The notes: generated from the letters alone by a model not told the origin. DNA of 64,000 nt from Pseudorhodobacter sp. E13 (GCF_003991405.1 NZ_RPEN01000150.1:60908-124907); one strand, 5' to 3'. Counted from the first letter of the stretch, positions 45,630 to 55,002 are shown. Numbers and translations: made by a program.

Positions 45630-46670
45630 TTACAGGCTGGCTTCGACGCGGAAATCCTCGGGGATCGTATCACGCCCGTCCAGCAGCAAGTCGGCCATCA
45701 CCTCGGCGATTTTCGGCGCCATGCCAAAGCCGATCTTGAAACCGCCATTGGCGATGAAATGGCCCGGCCGCCCCGGCCATGGCCCCAGCATCGGGGCGCG
45801 GCTGCGGGCGCGGGGGCGAATACCGGCCCAGCGATCCACCACTTCGGCATCTGCGAGGCAAGGCAGAGCCTTGCGCGCCTTGGCGATCAGCGCATCCAGT
45901 TGCGCATCTGTCGCCGTGTCCTTGGCCCATTTCCGTTCCGAGGTGGAACCGATGGACACCGTGCCATCGCCATGCGGAATGATATGCAGCCCTTCGGTAA
46001 ACACCTGCGGCAAGCTGCCCGCGTCATGGCGAAGGCTGGCGGCCTGACCCTTTTCACCATTGCCCATCGGGCGCGCGCGGCCCTCGGACAGGGTTAAAAG
46101 CCCGGCATGGCCCGTGGCCCAAACCTGCGGCCCCACAGCATCGCCGTCACCGATCACAAGCTCTGCCCCTTTGGCGGCCAATGCGGCCAGCAAGGCGGCC
46201 AAGGCCGCGCGCGGATGCAGACGGGCGGTCAGCGTGTCATGGATCAGCCAACCGGTCGGGCTTGCGGGTTCCCACGCGCTGCCAGTGCTGCGCTGCACCT
46301 GCCACGCGGCGCGGCCTTGCCACAGCGCCTCGGCATTGGCGGCGCGGTCGCGGGCCAGTTCCAGTGCTGCGGTATCCGCGATTGGCTGCAAGCGGCCCGT
46401 GCGCGCATAAAGCGGGTCTTTGCCCCCCACGGCCTGCACCTCGGCCCACCAGCTTTCCGCCATCAACAGGCTTTCAAGCTGAAACGCCTTTTTGTCATTC
46501 CAGTTTTCCGGCACATGCGGGGCCAAGGCCCCCACCACCCCGCCAGACGATCCCGCACCGGGGGCGACAGCCTCCAGCACCCGCACCTTTGCGCCGCGCC
46601 GGGCGGCGGCCCATGCGATCGACAGGCCAAAGATGCCCGCGCCATGTATCGTCAGATCGGGCGTTGCCAT
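45630..46670 (-). CDS. FAD-dependent oxidoreductase (DAO family), likely the MnmC2-type half
   Basis: A 346-residue D-amino-acid-oxidase-fold flavoprotein. The dinucleotide motif is IHGAGIFGLSIAWAAARRGAKVRVLE, and GSSGGVVGALAPHVPENW resembles the FAD loop of MnmC. The C-terminal part has DRWAGIRPRARSRAPMLGP and GGFKIGFGMAPKIAEVMADLLL. It is divergent from the mnmD-like gene across only 54 bp. In E. coli both activities are fused in MnmC, where the FAD half removes the carboxymethyl group from cmnm5s2U34 in tRNA. Glycine oxidase/ThiO is the alternative. Confidence 0.8.
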   Translation of the reverse strand: MATPDLTIHGAGIFGLSIAWAAARRGAKVRVLEAVAPGAGSSGGVVGALAPHVPENWNDKKAFQLESLLMAESWWAEVQAVGGKDPLYARTGRLQPIADTAALELARDRAANAEALWQGRAAWQVQRSTGSAWEPASPTGWLIHDTLTARLHPRAALAALLAALAAKGAELVIGDGDAVGPQVWATGHAGLLTLSEGRARPMGNGEKGQAASLRHDAGSLPQVFTEGLHIIPHGDGTVSIGSTSERKWAKDTATDAQLDALIAKARKALPCLADAEVVDRWAGIRPRARSRAPMLGPWPGRPGHFIANGGFKIGFGMAPKIAEVMADLLLDGRDTIPEDFRVEASL

Positions 46671-46724
46671 TCCCGGCCCCTTTGCTCATTGTCGCGCTAC
46701 CCCTTCCCCATAGGCGATTTCCCT

Positions 46725-47402
46725 GTGACGAACCAGACCCAGCCCGCCCCCTGCGCAACCCTTGATTGGCGCGATGGGGTCTTGCCAATCTCGACCCGCT
46801 TTGATGATCCGTATTTCAGCCTTGCCAACGGCTTGGACGAAACGCGCCATGTGTTTCTGGGCGGCAATGACCTGCCTGCCCGCCTGACCCCCGGCTTTCA
46901 AATCGCAGAACTTGGCTTTGGCACCGGGTTGAACCTGCTGGCCACCCTGATCGCGGCAGGCGAAACCCCGCTGCGTTATACCTCGTTCGAGGCCTTTCCC
47001 ATGGCTGCCGCCGACATTGCCCGCGCCTTGGCCGCTTTCCCCGAGGCAGAGGCCGTCGCGGGCGATTTCCTGCACCATTGGGCGCAGGACGCGCGAAGGT
47101 TTCAGCTTGGCCCCATCGAAGTAGAGGTGGTGATCGGCGATGCCCGCGACACGCTGGCGGCATGGGATGGCCGCGCCGATGCGTGGTATCTGGACGGGTT
47201 TTCCCCTGCCAAGAACCCCGAACTTTGGGGTGAGGATCTGATGGCCGAGGTGGCCCGCCACACCGCACCCGGCGGCACATTTGCCACCTATACGGCGGCA
47301 GGCTTTGTGCGCCGGGGCTTGCAGGCCGCCGGATTTGCGGTAGAGCGGCGCAAAGGCCACGGCCACAAACGCCATATGGCCACAGGAAAGTTGACCCGAT
47401 GA
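46725..47402 (+). CDS. mnmD: MnmD-type tRNA 5-methylaminomethyl-2-thiouridine methyltransferase
   Basis: A 225-residue SAM-dependent methyltransferase equivalent to the N-terminal half of MnmC; it makes mnm5s2U34 from nm5s2U34. Motifs are FDDPYFSLANGLDETRHVFLGGNDLPARL, IAELGFGTGLNLLATL (SAM loop), and WYLDGFSPAKNPELWGEDLM, the DxFxPxxNPxxW hallmark of this family. The start is GTG 46725; an open frame continues far upstream across the divergent gene but has no homology there. It overlaps the transporter gene by 4 bp. Confidence 0.9.
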   Translation: MTNQTQPAPCATLDWRDGVLPISTRFDDPYFSLANGLDETRHVFLGGNDLPARLTPGFQIAELGFGTGLNLLATLIAAGETPLRYTSFEAFPMAAADIARALAAFPEAEAVAGDFLHHWAQDARRFQLGPIEVEVVIGDARDTLAAWDGRADAWYLDGFSPAKNPELWGEDLMAEVARHTAPGGTFATYTAAGFVRRGLQAAGFAVERRKGHGHKRHMATGKLTR

Positions 47403-48295
47403 CCGTTCAGAACACGCGCCTTGGCATCTGGCTAATGGTGGCCACGGTGTTCGTTTTCGCCGTGCAGGACGGGTTTTCGCGCTATCTCGCCGGGGGATAC
47501 AGCGTGTTTATGGTGGTGATGATCCGCTATTGGGTCTTTGCCGTCTTTGTCACCGCACAGGCACTGACCAAACCGGGCGGGTTACGCCAAACCGTGCGCA
47601 CGCGCCACCCATGGCTGCAAATCGCCCGCTCGGTTCTGTTGATCGCCGAGATTTGCGTGATGGTTTACGCCTATGTCCGTATCGGGCTGATCAACACCCA
47701 CGCCATTTTCGCGGTCTGCCCCTTGCTGGTTGCGGGGCTTGCGGTGCCGGTGCTGGGCGAAAAGGTCGGCTGGCGGCGCTGGACCGCGATCATCTTTGGC
47801 ATGGTCGGCGTGGCGATCATTTTGCAACCCGATGGCGGGGTGTTCTCCCTCGACAGCCTGCTGCCCCTGATCGGCGCGTTTCTGTTTGCGCTTTACAGCT
47901 TGCTCACACGATTGGCGACGCGGGATGAACCTGCCTTCATCTCGTTCTTCTGGTCCGGGGTGATTGGCTGCGTGCTGATGACAGTGATCGGCCTGCCGCA
48001 TCTGACAGCGATGCCCCCGTTCGACATGCTGATGATCGTCACCTATTCCAGCCTTGCCATCCTTGGGCACTACCTGCTGATCCGCAGCTATTCCATGGCC
48101 GAGGCCAGCGCGCTGCAACCCTTTGCCTATCTGCAAATCGTCTTTGTCACTGTCATCGCGATGCTGGTGTTCGATGAAACCCTGCGCGCCAATGTCATCA
48201 TCGGCGGGGCTATCGTCATTCTGGCGGGGCTGTTCACCGTAATCCGCAGCCGGCAGAAAAACCAGGGCAAGGCGCTGCGCGTCTCACAACGCTAG
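47399..48295 (+). CDS. DMT superfamily (EamA) transporter
   Basis: A 298-residue inner-membrane protein with about ten membrane helices in two EamA repeats. It reads LGIWLMVATVFVFAVQDGFSRYLAG at the start and ALQPFAYLQIVFVTVIAMLVFDETLRANVIIGGAIVILAG near the end, the usual EamA closing motif. The substrate cannot be told; metabolite export is common in the family. It is coupled to mnmD by an ATGA and ends at the terminator at 48306. Confidence 0.9.
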   Translation: MTVQNTRLGIWLMVATVFVFAVQDGFSRYLAGGYSVFMVVMIRYWVFAVFVTAQALTKPGGLRQTVRTRHPWLQIARSVLLIAEICVMVYAYVRIGLINTHAIFAVCPLLVAGLAVPVLGEKVGWRRWTAIIFGMVGVAIILQPDGGVFSLDSLLPLIGAFLFALYSLLTRLATRDEPAFISFFWSGVIGCVLMTVIGLPHLTAMPPFDMLMIVTYSSLAILGHYLLIRSYSMAEASALQPFAYLQIVFVTVIAMLVFDETLRANVIIGGAIVILAGLFTVIRSRQKNQGKALRVSQR

Positions 48296-48305
48296 ACGCA
48301 GCAAA

Positions 48306-48329
48306 AAAGGGCGGATTGCGCCGCCCTTT
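48306..48329. terminator. Bidirectional intrinsic terminator
   Basis: A 9-bp stem (arms 48306-48314 and 48321-48329) with a 6-nt loop. On the minus strand it is followed by a T-run (48303-48308), and it lies between convergent stop codons. Confidence 0.85.
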
Positions 48330-48351
48330 CGGTTCTAATGTCGCGCGCGGG

Positions 48352-49569
48352 TTATTCCGCCGCAATGGCCGCGGCCTGCGGGGCGGCGCGGAAATGGCGG
48401 CGGTTCAGAACCAGAACCAACACGATCATCGCCAGTTGAAAGCCCACAGCCACCGCCGACAGCGCCCAATAAGCCGCGCCAAACTTGGCCACCAATCCAG
48501 CACCAACCAACCCTTTGTTGATCCAGAACTGCATCATCACGCTCAGCGCCACACCGGGGCACACCAGCGCATAAGACCCGACAGAGGTGTCGCGCCCGGT
48601 CAGATAGCGCGCGGCATAACCCTGCGCCCGCAGCACGGCCAAACCGAACAAGCCAAAGGCCAGCTGCACCGACAAGAAAGTCGACAACAAGCGCAGCGTA
48701 TCGCCCGCCGTTTCATGCGCGTCGAAATGCACATGCAACCCATGGTTCTGGCGCAGCACCAGAATGCCCAACACGGTCATCAGCGGCACAAGGATCAACA
48801 GCGTCGGCGCGCTTTCGGCGTTCGCCCCGTTTTGCAGCATCGCGGCCAGACCCAGCACCACAGCCACCAAGGCCCATAGAACAGACATCACCAGCAGCGC
48901 GGTCGAGGCGATCAGCGCAATCCCCACAACCGTTGGATTACCAGACAGGGCAGCCGGGGCGGAGAAGCCGACACCAACCATCGACAACGCAAAGGCCGGC
49001 AAGACTTGGGCGAAAGAGGCATTCGCGGCAAAATTGAACCTGCCCTTCGCCAGAACCTGCCCCACGAACCGCCCAATCTGCGCCAAAGCCAATGCAGCCG
49101 TCAGGCCAAAGGCAATCATCGCCAGCGGGAACAAATACTCCACCACGCCCCACAGGCCCGGCACAAACACCAGCCCAAGGATGAAGCCCACGTTGATGCT
49201 CATGGCAAGGGCCAGCGGCAGCGCTGTCACTTGGCTTTCGGCATTGCTGCCCAACAGCTTGCCATAGGCTTCGGTTTTCTTGAACCGGCTGAACTGGCCA
49301 AGGTTCCAGAACAGCGACTTCAGGTTCAGCACCGAAAATCCGGCGATCCCAAGCGCCGCCAGAACGATCATCGCTTGCTGGACAGGCGCACCAGTGGCAA
49401 AGGCCGCAGCGATATCTTCGAAAACGGGCACAGGTTGGCCCTTATGCGGCACCCACATGTAAAGCCACATGAAGAAGGTCACCACCAAGCCCCCGGCACC
49501 CACCGAGGCAAGGAAATACAAAGGCCCCCAACTATCTGCGGGGCGTTGCGGTTTTGCAGTATCTGGCAT
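48352..49569 (-). CDS. Multi-pass inner-membrane protein with possible sulfur-stress control
   Basis: A 405-residue protein with about ten predicted membrane helices and a soluble N-terminal loop (WVPHKGQPVPVFEDIAAAF). A conserved-looking segment is YALVCPGVALSVMMQFWINKGLVGAGLV, with a Cys-Pro in a membrane helix; RQNHGLHVHFDAH is a His-rich loop. I do not recognise it firmly. It resembles TehA/SLAC1-like proteins in layout, and I weakly recall similar Rhodobacterales proteins under the name TsoY. ATG 49569 has GGAGG upstream; two earlier ATGs lie inside the operator region and are rejected. An ATTC-N8-GAAT operator lies 16 bp upstream. Confidence 0.8.
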   Translation of the reverse strand: MPDTAKPQRPADSWGPLYFLASVGAGGLVVTFFMWLYMWVPHKGQPVPVFEDIAAAFATGAPVQQAMIVLAALGIAGFSVLNLKSLFWNLGQFSRFKKTEAYGKLLGSNAESQVTALPLALAMSINVGFILGLVFVPGLWGVVEYLFPLAMIAFGLTAALALAQIGRFVGQVLAKGRFNFAANASFAQVLPAFALSMVGVGFSAPAALSGNPTVVGIALIASTALLVMSVLWALVAVVLGLAAMLQNGANAESAPTLLILVPLMTVLGILVLRQNHGLHVHFDAHETAGDTLRLLSTFLSVQLAFGLFGLAVLRAQGYAARYLTGRDTSVGSYALVCPGVALSVMMQFWINKGLVGAGLVAKFGAAYWALSAVAVGFQLAMIVLVLVLNRRHFRAAPQAAAIAAE

Positions 49570-49584
49570 GACAGCCTCCATTAA

Positions 49585-49600
49585 ATTCAAACATATGAAT
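49585..49600 (-). promoter_or_regulatory. ATTC-N8-GAAT operator, SqrR/BigR type
   Basis: ATTCAAACATATGAAT is an inverted repeat matching the ATTC-N8-GAAT site I recall for the persulfide-responsive ArsR-type repressor SqrR of Rhodobacter capsulatus. It sits in an AT-rich stretch just upstream of the membrane-protein gene, where a repressor would block transcription. Confidence 0.6.
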
Positions 49601-49657
49601 GTGTATAGATGTAAGCCCGCCAAAATACGCTGCGACCGACTGCCGCAGTGTCAGGTG

Positions 49658-50110
49658 TCAAATCGTCTTGGTGAATACCAACGAGGTCGGAGACGAAAAA
49701 CCTTCATGCGTCGTCGCTCCGGTCTGCTTGAACCCCAGCGCAAAGAAAATCGCATGATTTTCAACCAGTTCGATCCGCGATTGCAGTTCCAGCGCAGGCA
49801 GACCGAGGGCGCGGGCACGGCTTTCGGCATGGTTGATCAGAATATGGGCATAGCCTTTGCGCTGCCACGGTGGGTCCACCGACAGACGACCCAGATGCAG
49901 TGCATGTGGCTTTGGCGTAAGCACCATGCAGGCGCGGGGGGGCTTCCCGATCACCCAAACCTCGCCCGGATACTGCGCCAGATCCTGCGCCTTGACCTTG
50001 TGCAGCGAACTTGGCGGGTCAATTCGCCCTTCCATCCCGGCAAAAGCCCGTTTGATCAGCGCCAGCAGCGCATCCCAGTCATAGGGCTCAACAGGTTGAA
50101 ATGGCGTCAT
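49658..50110 (-). CDS. GNAT family N-acetyltransferase
   Basis: A 150-residue GCN5-type acetyltransferase. The acetyl-CoA pyrophosphate loop is LGRLSVDPPWQRKGYAHILINHAESRARALG, and the C-terminal FFALGFKQTG is the usual GNAT motif B. The substrate is unknown. It ends 88 bp from the membrane-protein start and may be read from the 50111-50400 region. Confidence 0.9.
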   Translation of the reverse strand: MTPFQPVEPYDWDALLALIKRAFAGMEGRIDPPSSLHKVKAQDLAQYPGEVWVIGKPPRACMVLTPKPHALHLGRLSVDPPWQRKGYAHILINHAESRARALGLPALELQSRIELVENHAIFFALGFKQTGATTHEGFSSPTSLVFTKTI

Positions 50111-50410
50111 GCAAACTCCTTTGGCGCCATGACTTTCCGCGCCCTTACCATCCCGGTCAAGTGCTTTTCACAGCGCGCAATTTCATCGCATCACCAAGCG
50201 CCGAAAAGCTGTAACAAAAGCCCGCAAAGACACATACCGCCACGCCCAAACCAAGGCTTCCCTTGCCACCCTACCCCCTTGGCGCGGCAAAATGGCCAAG
50301 ATGTTGTGGATAACCACAGATCTGCCCCATGATACAGGGGTTAACGGGTTGACACATTCCGTGAGGCCACCGACCATCGCAGATCAAACAGAATCAACGG
50401 TGCCTCTACT
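50111..50410. other. 300-bp intergenic region upstream of smc and the GNAT gene
   Basis: No reading frame of note. It holds a TTGACA at 50349-50354 that could be a -35 element for smc, and one exact DnaA box (TTATCCACA on the minus strand, 50305-50313). A single 9-mer of this kind is expected about every second window by chance. Confidence 0.4.
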
Positions 50411-53400
50411 TTGCGATTTAACCGTCTCCGGCTCAACGGCTTCAAAAGCTTTGTCGACCCCACGGATTTGATTATCCATGAGGGGCTGACAGGCGTGGTC
50501 GGGCCAAATGGCTGTGGCAAGTCGAATCTGCTAGAGGCCTTGCGCTGGGTGATGGGCGAAAACCGACCCACCGCCATGCGCGGCGGCGGTATGGAAGATG
50601 TGATCTTTGCAGGCACCTCCACCCGCCCGGCGCGCAACTTTGCCGAAGTGGCCTTGGTGATCGACAATCAGGACAGGCTTGCCCCCTCGGGGTTCAACGA
50701 GGCTGATCAGATCGAGATCACCCGCCGCATCACCCGCGACGCTGGCTCTGCCTATAAGGCGAATACCCGCGATGTGCGCGCGCGTGATATTCAGATGCTG
50801 TTCGCCGATGCCTCGACCGGGGCCCATTCGCCTGCACTGGTGCGGCAAGGGCAGATTGCCGAACTGATCAATGCCAAACCCAAGGCCCGCCGCCGTATCC
50901 TTGAGGAAGCCGCAGGCATTTCCGGCCTCTATCAACGCCGGCATGAGGCAGAACTGCGGCTGACCGCCACCGAAACCAACCTCGCGCGGGTCGATGACGT
51001 GCTGGAGGCATTGGCCGCACAGCTTGGCACCCTTGCCCGTCAGGCCCGCCAAGCCGCCCGCTACCGCGAGATTGGCAGCGAATTGCGCCGCAGCGAGGGC
51101 ATGCTGCTCTATCGTCGCTGGCGCGAGGCTGATATCGCCGTGACCGAGGCGGAAACCCTGCTGCGGGACCGTCTGGTGCAGGCAGGCAAGGCCGAAGCCC
51201 TGTCCCGCGCCGCCGAAGATGCCCGCGCGCAAGCGGAATCCGCTTTGCCCCCCAAGCGCGAGGAAGAGGCGATTGCAGGTGCCATTTTGCAGCGCCTCAC
51301 CGTGCAACGCGATGCGCTGAACGATACCGAGGCCCGCGCCCTGCAAACCATCGAAACGCTGCGCGCCCGGATTGAACAATTGTCGCGCGATATGGAGCGG
51401 GAAACCGGCCTCAACCGCGACGCGCAGGATACGATCGAACGGCTGGAATGGGAGGCCGAGCAACTGGCCCGCGCGGCCGATGGCCATGACGACAAGCTGC
51501 GCGAGGCCGCCGAGGCGGCGCGCGAAGCCGGGGCCGTGCTGACCGAACGCGAAGGCGGCATGTCGGATATGACCGAAGATGTCGCCCGGCTTGCGGCCCG
51601 CCACCAATCCGGGCAGCGCTTGCTGGCCGATACTCAGGCAACGGTCGACAAGGCCGAAGCCTCTGCCGCCCGCGCCAAAGATGCGCTGAGCGAAGCGCAG
51701 GAATTCGAGACCCGCTCTGCCGAAGCCTATGAGGCCGCCGAAATCGCGCAGGAAGAGGCGATGGCCCTGGCCGAAGCCACCGAGGAGGCGCTGGAAAACG
51801 CCGAGGAGGCCCGCGCCGACGCCCAAAGCCGCGAGGCCGATGCCCGCGCCATGCGGTCCGAAGCCGAAGGCGAGGCAAACGCTCTGCGCGCCGAAGTGGC
51901 GGCCTTGGCACGCTTGGTGGAACGCGAATCCGCCGCCGGGTCGCAAGTGCTGGACCAGTGCCGGGTAGAGCCGGGCTATGAGGCGGCCCTTGGCGCGGCA
52001 CTTGCCGATGATCTGCGCGCGCCTGCGGTGCAGGGCGATGCCGTGTCCGGCTGGGCCAGCCTGCCCGATTATGACGAAGATGCCGCCTTGCCCGCCGGGG
52101 CCACGCCTTTGGCAAACTGGGTGCAGGTGCCTGCCGTGCTGCGCCGCCGGATCGGGCAAATCGGCCTTGTCAGCCGCGATCAGGGTGCGGCGATGCAGGC
52201 CGCGCTGCGCCCCGGTCAGCGCCTTGTCAGCGTTGCGGGCGACCTGTGGCGCTGGGACGGGTTCCGCGCCGGGGCCGATGACGCGCCCTCGGCCGCCGCA
52301 TTGCGGTTGAAGCAGTTGAACCGCCTGGTGCAATTGAAACGCGATCTGGAAGATGTCGCTGCCCGCGCCGATGGGGCCAAGATGGCGCATGAAAACCTGC
52401 AAGCGCGTCTGGCTGAACTGGCCCGCGCCGATCAAATGGCCCGCGATGCGCGTCGTGCCGCCGATTCCCGCGTGACCGAAGCGAACCGCGCGCTCGCCCG
52501 CGCCGAGGCCGACCGTTCCATCGCCAGCGGCAAGCAAGAGGCCGCGCGGCTGGCCGTCAGCCGGTTTGAAACCGAAGCAACCGAAGCCCGCGCCGCGCTG
52601 CGCGATGCCAGACATGCAGTGGAGACGCTGCCCGATCTCGACGCCGCCCGCGCGGCTGTTGAGGCGTTGAAAACCACGGTCGAAGCCGCGCGGATCACCA
52701 TGATGACCCGCCGCTCGGCGCATGATGAATTGCGGCGCGAAGGCGAGGCACGGCTGAAGCGGCGGCAAGAGGTGACGAAGGAAATCTCGGGCTGGAAGCA
52801 CCGCTTGGACACGGCAGAAAAGCGGAACAAGGAACTGGCCGAGCGGAAGGCCCAGACCGAGGAAGAACTGGAAGACGCCCAAGCCGCCCCCGAAGAAATC
52901 GCGATCCAGCGCGAGGAGCTTGCCGATGCGATGGCGGCAGCAGAAACCCGCCGCGCGGCGGCAGCCGATGCGCTGGCCGAGGCGGAGACAAAGCTGCGCG
53001 AGGCGACCTTGCATGAACGGGAGGCTGAGCGTCTGGCAGGCGAGGCCCGCGAAGCCCGCGCCCGCACCGAGGCCCGGCATGAGGCCGCCGTGGAAGCCCG
53101 CGATGCCGCCGCCCTGCGGATCCGCGAGGAGGCGGAATGTTCGCCAGCAAAGCTTTTGGAAACACTGGACGCCGACCCCGACAAGATGCCCGATTTGGAG
53201 CATCTGGAAAATGAGGTCAGCCGCTTGAAACGTCAGCGGGAGGCTTTGGGTGCCGTCAACCTGCGGGCCGAAGAGGACGCGAAAGCGGTGCAGGAGGAAC
53301 ATGACACGCTGGCCGCTGAAAAGACCGATCTGGAAGAGGCGATCAAGAAGCTGCGCGGCGGTATCGCGGGCCTGAACCGCGAAGGGCGCGAGCGGCTTTT

Positions 53401-53866
53401 GACGGCGTTTGAGCAGGTTAACAACTCTTTCGGGACGCTGTTCACCCATCTGTTCGGCGGCGGTGAGGCGCGGCTGGTGCTGGTGGAATCGGATGATCCG
53501 CTGGAAGCGGGGCTGGAAATCATGTGTCAGCCGCCGGGCAAGAAACTGGCCACGCTGAGCCTGCTGTCGGGTGGCGAGCAGACCCTGACGGCGATGGCGC
53601 TGATCTTTGCGGTTTTCCTTGCCAATCCGGCCCCGATTTGTGTGCTGGATGAGGTGGACGCGCCGCTGGATGATGCGAACGTGACCCGATTCTGCGACCT
53701 GCTGGATGAGATGACCCGCCGCACCGAAACCCGGTTTTTGATCATCACCCACCATGCGGTCACGATGGCCCGGATGGACCGTTTGTTCGGCGTTACCATG
53801 GCCGAGCAAGGGGTGAGCCAGCTTGTCAGTGTGGATTTGAAGCGGGCGGAAGCGATGGTAGCCTGA
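50411..53866 (+). CDS. smc: Chromosome segregation protein SMC
   Basis: A 1151-residue SMC ATPase that compacts and segregates the chromosome with ScpA/ScpB. The N-terminal head has LRLNGFKSFVDPT and Walker A GPNGCGKSN (residues 31-39). Two long coiled coils rich in Ala, Glu and Arg flank a hinge (about 500-640, containing DLRAPAVQGDAVSGWASLP). The C-terminal head has the signature LSGGEQTLTAMALIFAVF and Walker B VCVLDEVDAPLDDANV-like residues (PICVLDEVDAPLDD). The start is TTG: the universal N-terminus begins exactly there, with only a weak ribosome site, which could keep expression low. ScpA and ScpB are not in the window. Confidence 0.96.
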   Translation: MRFNRLRLNGFKSFVDPTDLIIHEGLTGVVGPNGCGKSNLLEALRWVMGENRPTAMRGGGMEDVIFAGTSTRPARNFAEVALVIDNQDRLAPSGFNEADQIEITRRITRDAGSAYKANTRDVRARDIQMLFADASTGAHSPALVRQGQIAELINAKPKARRRILEEAAGISGLYQRRHEAELRLTATETNLARVDDVLEALAAQLGTLARQARQAARYREIGSELRRSEGMLLYRRWREADIAVTEAETLLRDRLVQAGKAEALSRAAEDARAQAESALPPKREEEAIAGAILQRLTVQRDALNDTEARALQTIETLRARIEQLSRDMERETGLNRDAQDTIERLEWEAEQLARAADGHDDKLREAAEAAREAGAVLTEREGGMSDMTEDVARLAARHQSGQRLLADTQATVDKAEASAARAKDALSEAQEFETRSAEAYEAAEIAQEEAMALAEATEEALENAEEARADAQSREADARAMRSEAEGEANALRAEVAALARLVERESAAGSQVLDQCRVEPGYEAALGAALADDLRAPAVQGDAVSGWASLPDYDEDAALPAGATPLANWVQVPAVLRRRIGQIGLVSRDQGAAMQAALRPGQRLVSVAGDLWRWDGFRAGADDAPSAAALRLKQLNRLVQLKRDLEDVAARADGAKMAHENLQARLAELARADQMARDARRAADSRVTEANRALARAEADRSIASGKQEAARLAVSRFETEATEARAALRDARHAVETLPDLDAARAAVEALKTTVEAARITMMTRRSAHDELRREGEARLKRRQEVTKEISGWKHRLDTAEKRNKELAERKAQTEEELEDAQAAPEEIAIQREELADAMAAAETRRAAAADALAEAETKLREATLHEREAERLAGEAREARARTEARHEAAVEARDAAALRIREEAECSPAKLLETLDADPDKMPDLEHLENEVSRLKRQREALGAVNLRAEEDAKAVQEEHDTLAAEKTDLEEAIKKLRGGIAGLNREGRERLLTAFEQVNNSFGTLFTHLFGGGEARLVLVESDDPLEAGLEIMCQPPGKKLATLSLLSGGEQTLTAMALIFAVFLANPAPICVLDEVDAPLDDANVTRFCDLLDEMTRRTETRFLIITHHAVTMARMDRLFGVTMAEQGVSQLVSVDLKRAEAMVA

Positions 53867-53867
53867 C

Positions 53868-53892
53868 CGCGATTCCGCAGCGGTGAATCGCG
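53868..53892 (+). terminator. Hairpin after smc
   Basis: An 8-bp perfect stem (53868-53875 / 53885-53892) begins 2 bp after the smc stop codon. The following T-tract is weak, so it may protect the mRNA end rather than terminate fully. Confidence 0.45.
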
Positions 53893-54042
53893 CGCGGAAT
53901 GTTTCGCAAGCCATTGATTGAAAACGATAAGATGATTTTTATTCATCGTTTGTTAACGGTTTCGCGCGGGTTCTGACAGATTGGTGATTTGTGTCTTGTG
54001 GCAGAGACTGGCAGGTGCATCCTGAAGCGGAGTGCAGGCGAT

Positions 54043-54996
54043 ATGAGCGGACGGGAACACAAACCAGACGGCCCTGTGCGGCGGATCTTGCGCCGGGCGG
54101 CATTGGCCTTTGGGGGTGGCCTTGTGCTGCTGGGCTTGGTCGCCTGTGTGCAGCAGCAGCGCAACGGCGGTGAGCCCGTGGTGCAGCCACCGCCCGAAAA
54201 CAGCCTGCGTTTTGCCAGTTTCAATGTGCATTACATCATCCTGAGCAAAGCCACGGGAGCGTGGTCGGTTGGCGATTGGGAAGCGCGCAAAGCGCCGATG
54301 GACCTAGCCTTCAAGGCGGTCGGAGCCGATGTGATGGCGTTTCAGGAGATGGAGAGTTTTGCCCATGGCGATGATGGCAGCACCAATCTGACGCTGGATT
54401 ATCTGCTGGCGCAAAACCCCGGTTACAAGGCGGCGGCGGTGGGGGATCATCGCAGCTTCCCTTCGACCCAGCCGATTTTTTACCGGGACGCAAAGCTGCG
54501 GGTGTTGGATCAGGGGTGGTTTTTCTTTTCCGAGACGCCGGATGTGATTTATTCGCGGACGTTCAACGGGTCTTACCCCGCCTTTGCCTCTTGGGTGAAA
54601 TTTGCGCCCAAGGGCGGCGGCACGCCGTTTACTGTGTTCACCATGCATTTTGAGTTCAAGAGCGCCAGCAATCGCAGGCAGTCGGCGGCGCTGGTGCAAG
54701 AGCGCATGGCCCCTTTGCTGGCGCGGGGCGAGACGGTGGTGTTGATGGGCGATTTGAATGCGCGGCTTGGGTCCAGCATTGTGCAGGGGTTTGAGGCCAA
54801 GGGGCTGCGTTTTGCGCCTGTCGAGGGGTCAACCTATCATCTGAACCGGGGGATGAACCTGTTTGGCGCGATTGACCATATCGCGACCACGGCAGATATG
54901 CAGCTTGCCGCGCCCCCTGTGGTGTTGCGCCAGAAGTTTGGCGGACGCTGGCCCAGCGATCATTACCCGATATATGCTGATTACCTTTTGCCGTAA
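54043..54996 (+). CDS. Lipoprotein of the endonuclease/exonuclease/phosphatase family
   Basis: A 317-residue protein. The N-terminus RRILRRAALAFGGGLVLLGLVAC is a basic stretch, a hydrophobic core and a lipobox (LVAC), so it is probably an outer- or inner-membrane lipoprotein. The catalytic fold shows SFNVHY, FQEME (metal-binding Glu), MHFEFKS, LMGDLNARLGSS and SDHYPIYADY, all the family motifs. It could be an extracytoplasmic nuclease or phosphodiesterase; the substrate is unknown. ATG 54043 is chosen over an upstream in-frame codon because it makes a proper lipoprotein signal. It has its own 176-bp upstream region. Confidence 0.85.
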   Translation: MSGREHKPDGPVRRILRRAALAFGGGLVLLGLVACVQQQRNGGEPVVQPPPENSLRFASFNVHYIILSKATGAWSVGDWEARKAPMDLAFKAVGADVMAFQEMESFAHGDDGSTNLTLDYLLAQNPGYKAAAVGDHRSFPSTQPIFYRDAKLRVLDQGWFFFSETPDVIYSRTFNGSYPAFASWVKFAPKGGGTPFTVFTMHFEFKSASNRRQSAALVQERMAPLLARGETVVLMGDLNARLGSSIVQGFEAKGLRFAPVEGSTYHLNRGMNLFGAIDHIATTADMQLAAPPVVLRQKFGGRWPSDHYPIYADYLLP

Positions 54997-55002
54997 GGAG
55001 GC

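Noticed and set aside
50305..50313. DnaA box near smc as a sign of a replication origin
   Set aside because: There is only one exact box, about what chance predicts for a window this size, with no cluster and no dnaA or parAB genes nearby.
50531..53914. Open frame of 1127 codons on the minus strand opposite smc
   Set aside because: It is a mirror of the high-GC smc coding sequence, with low-complexity composition and no recognisable domain, while smc has all SMC motifs.
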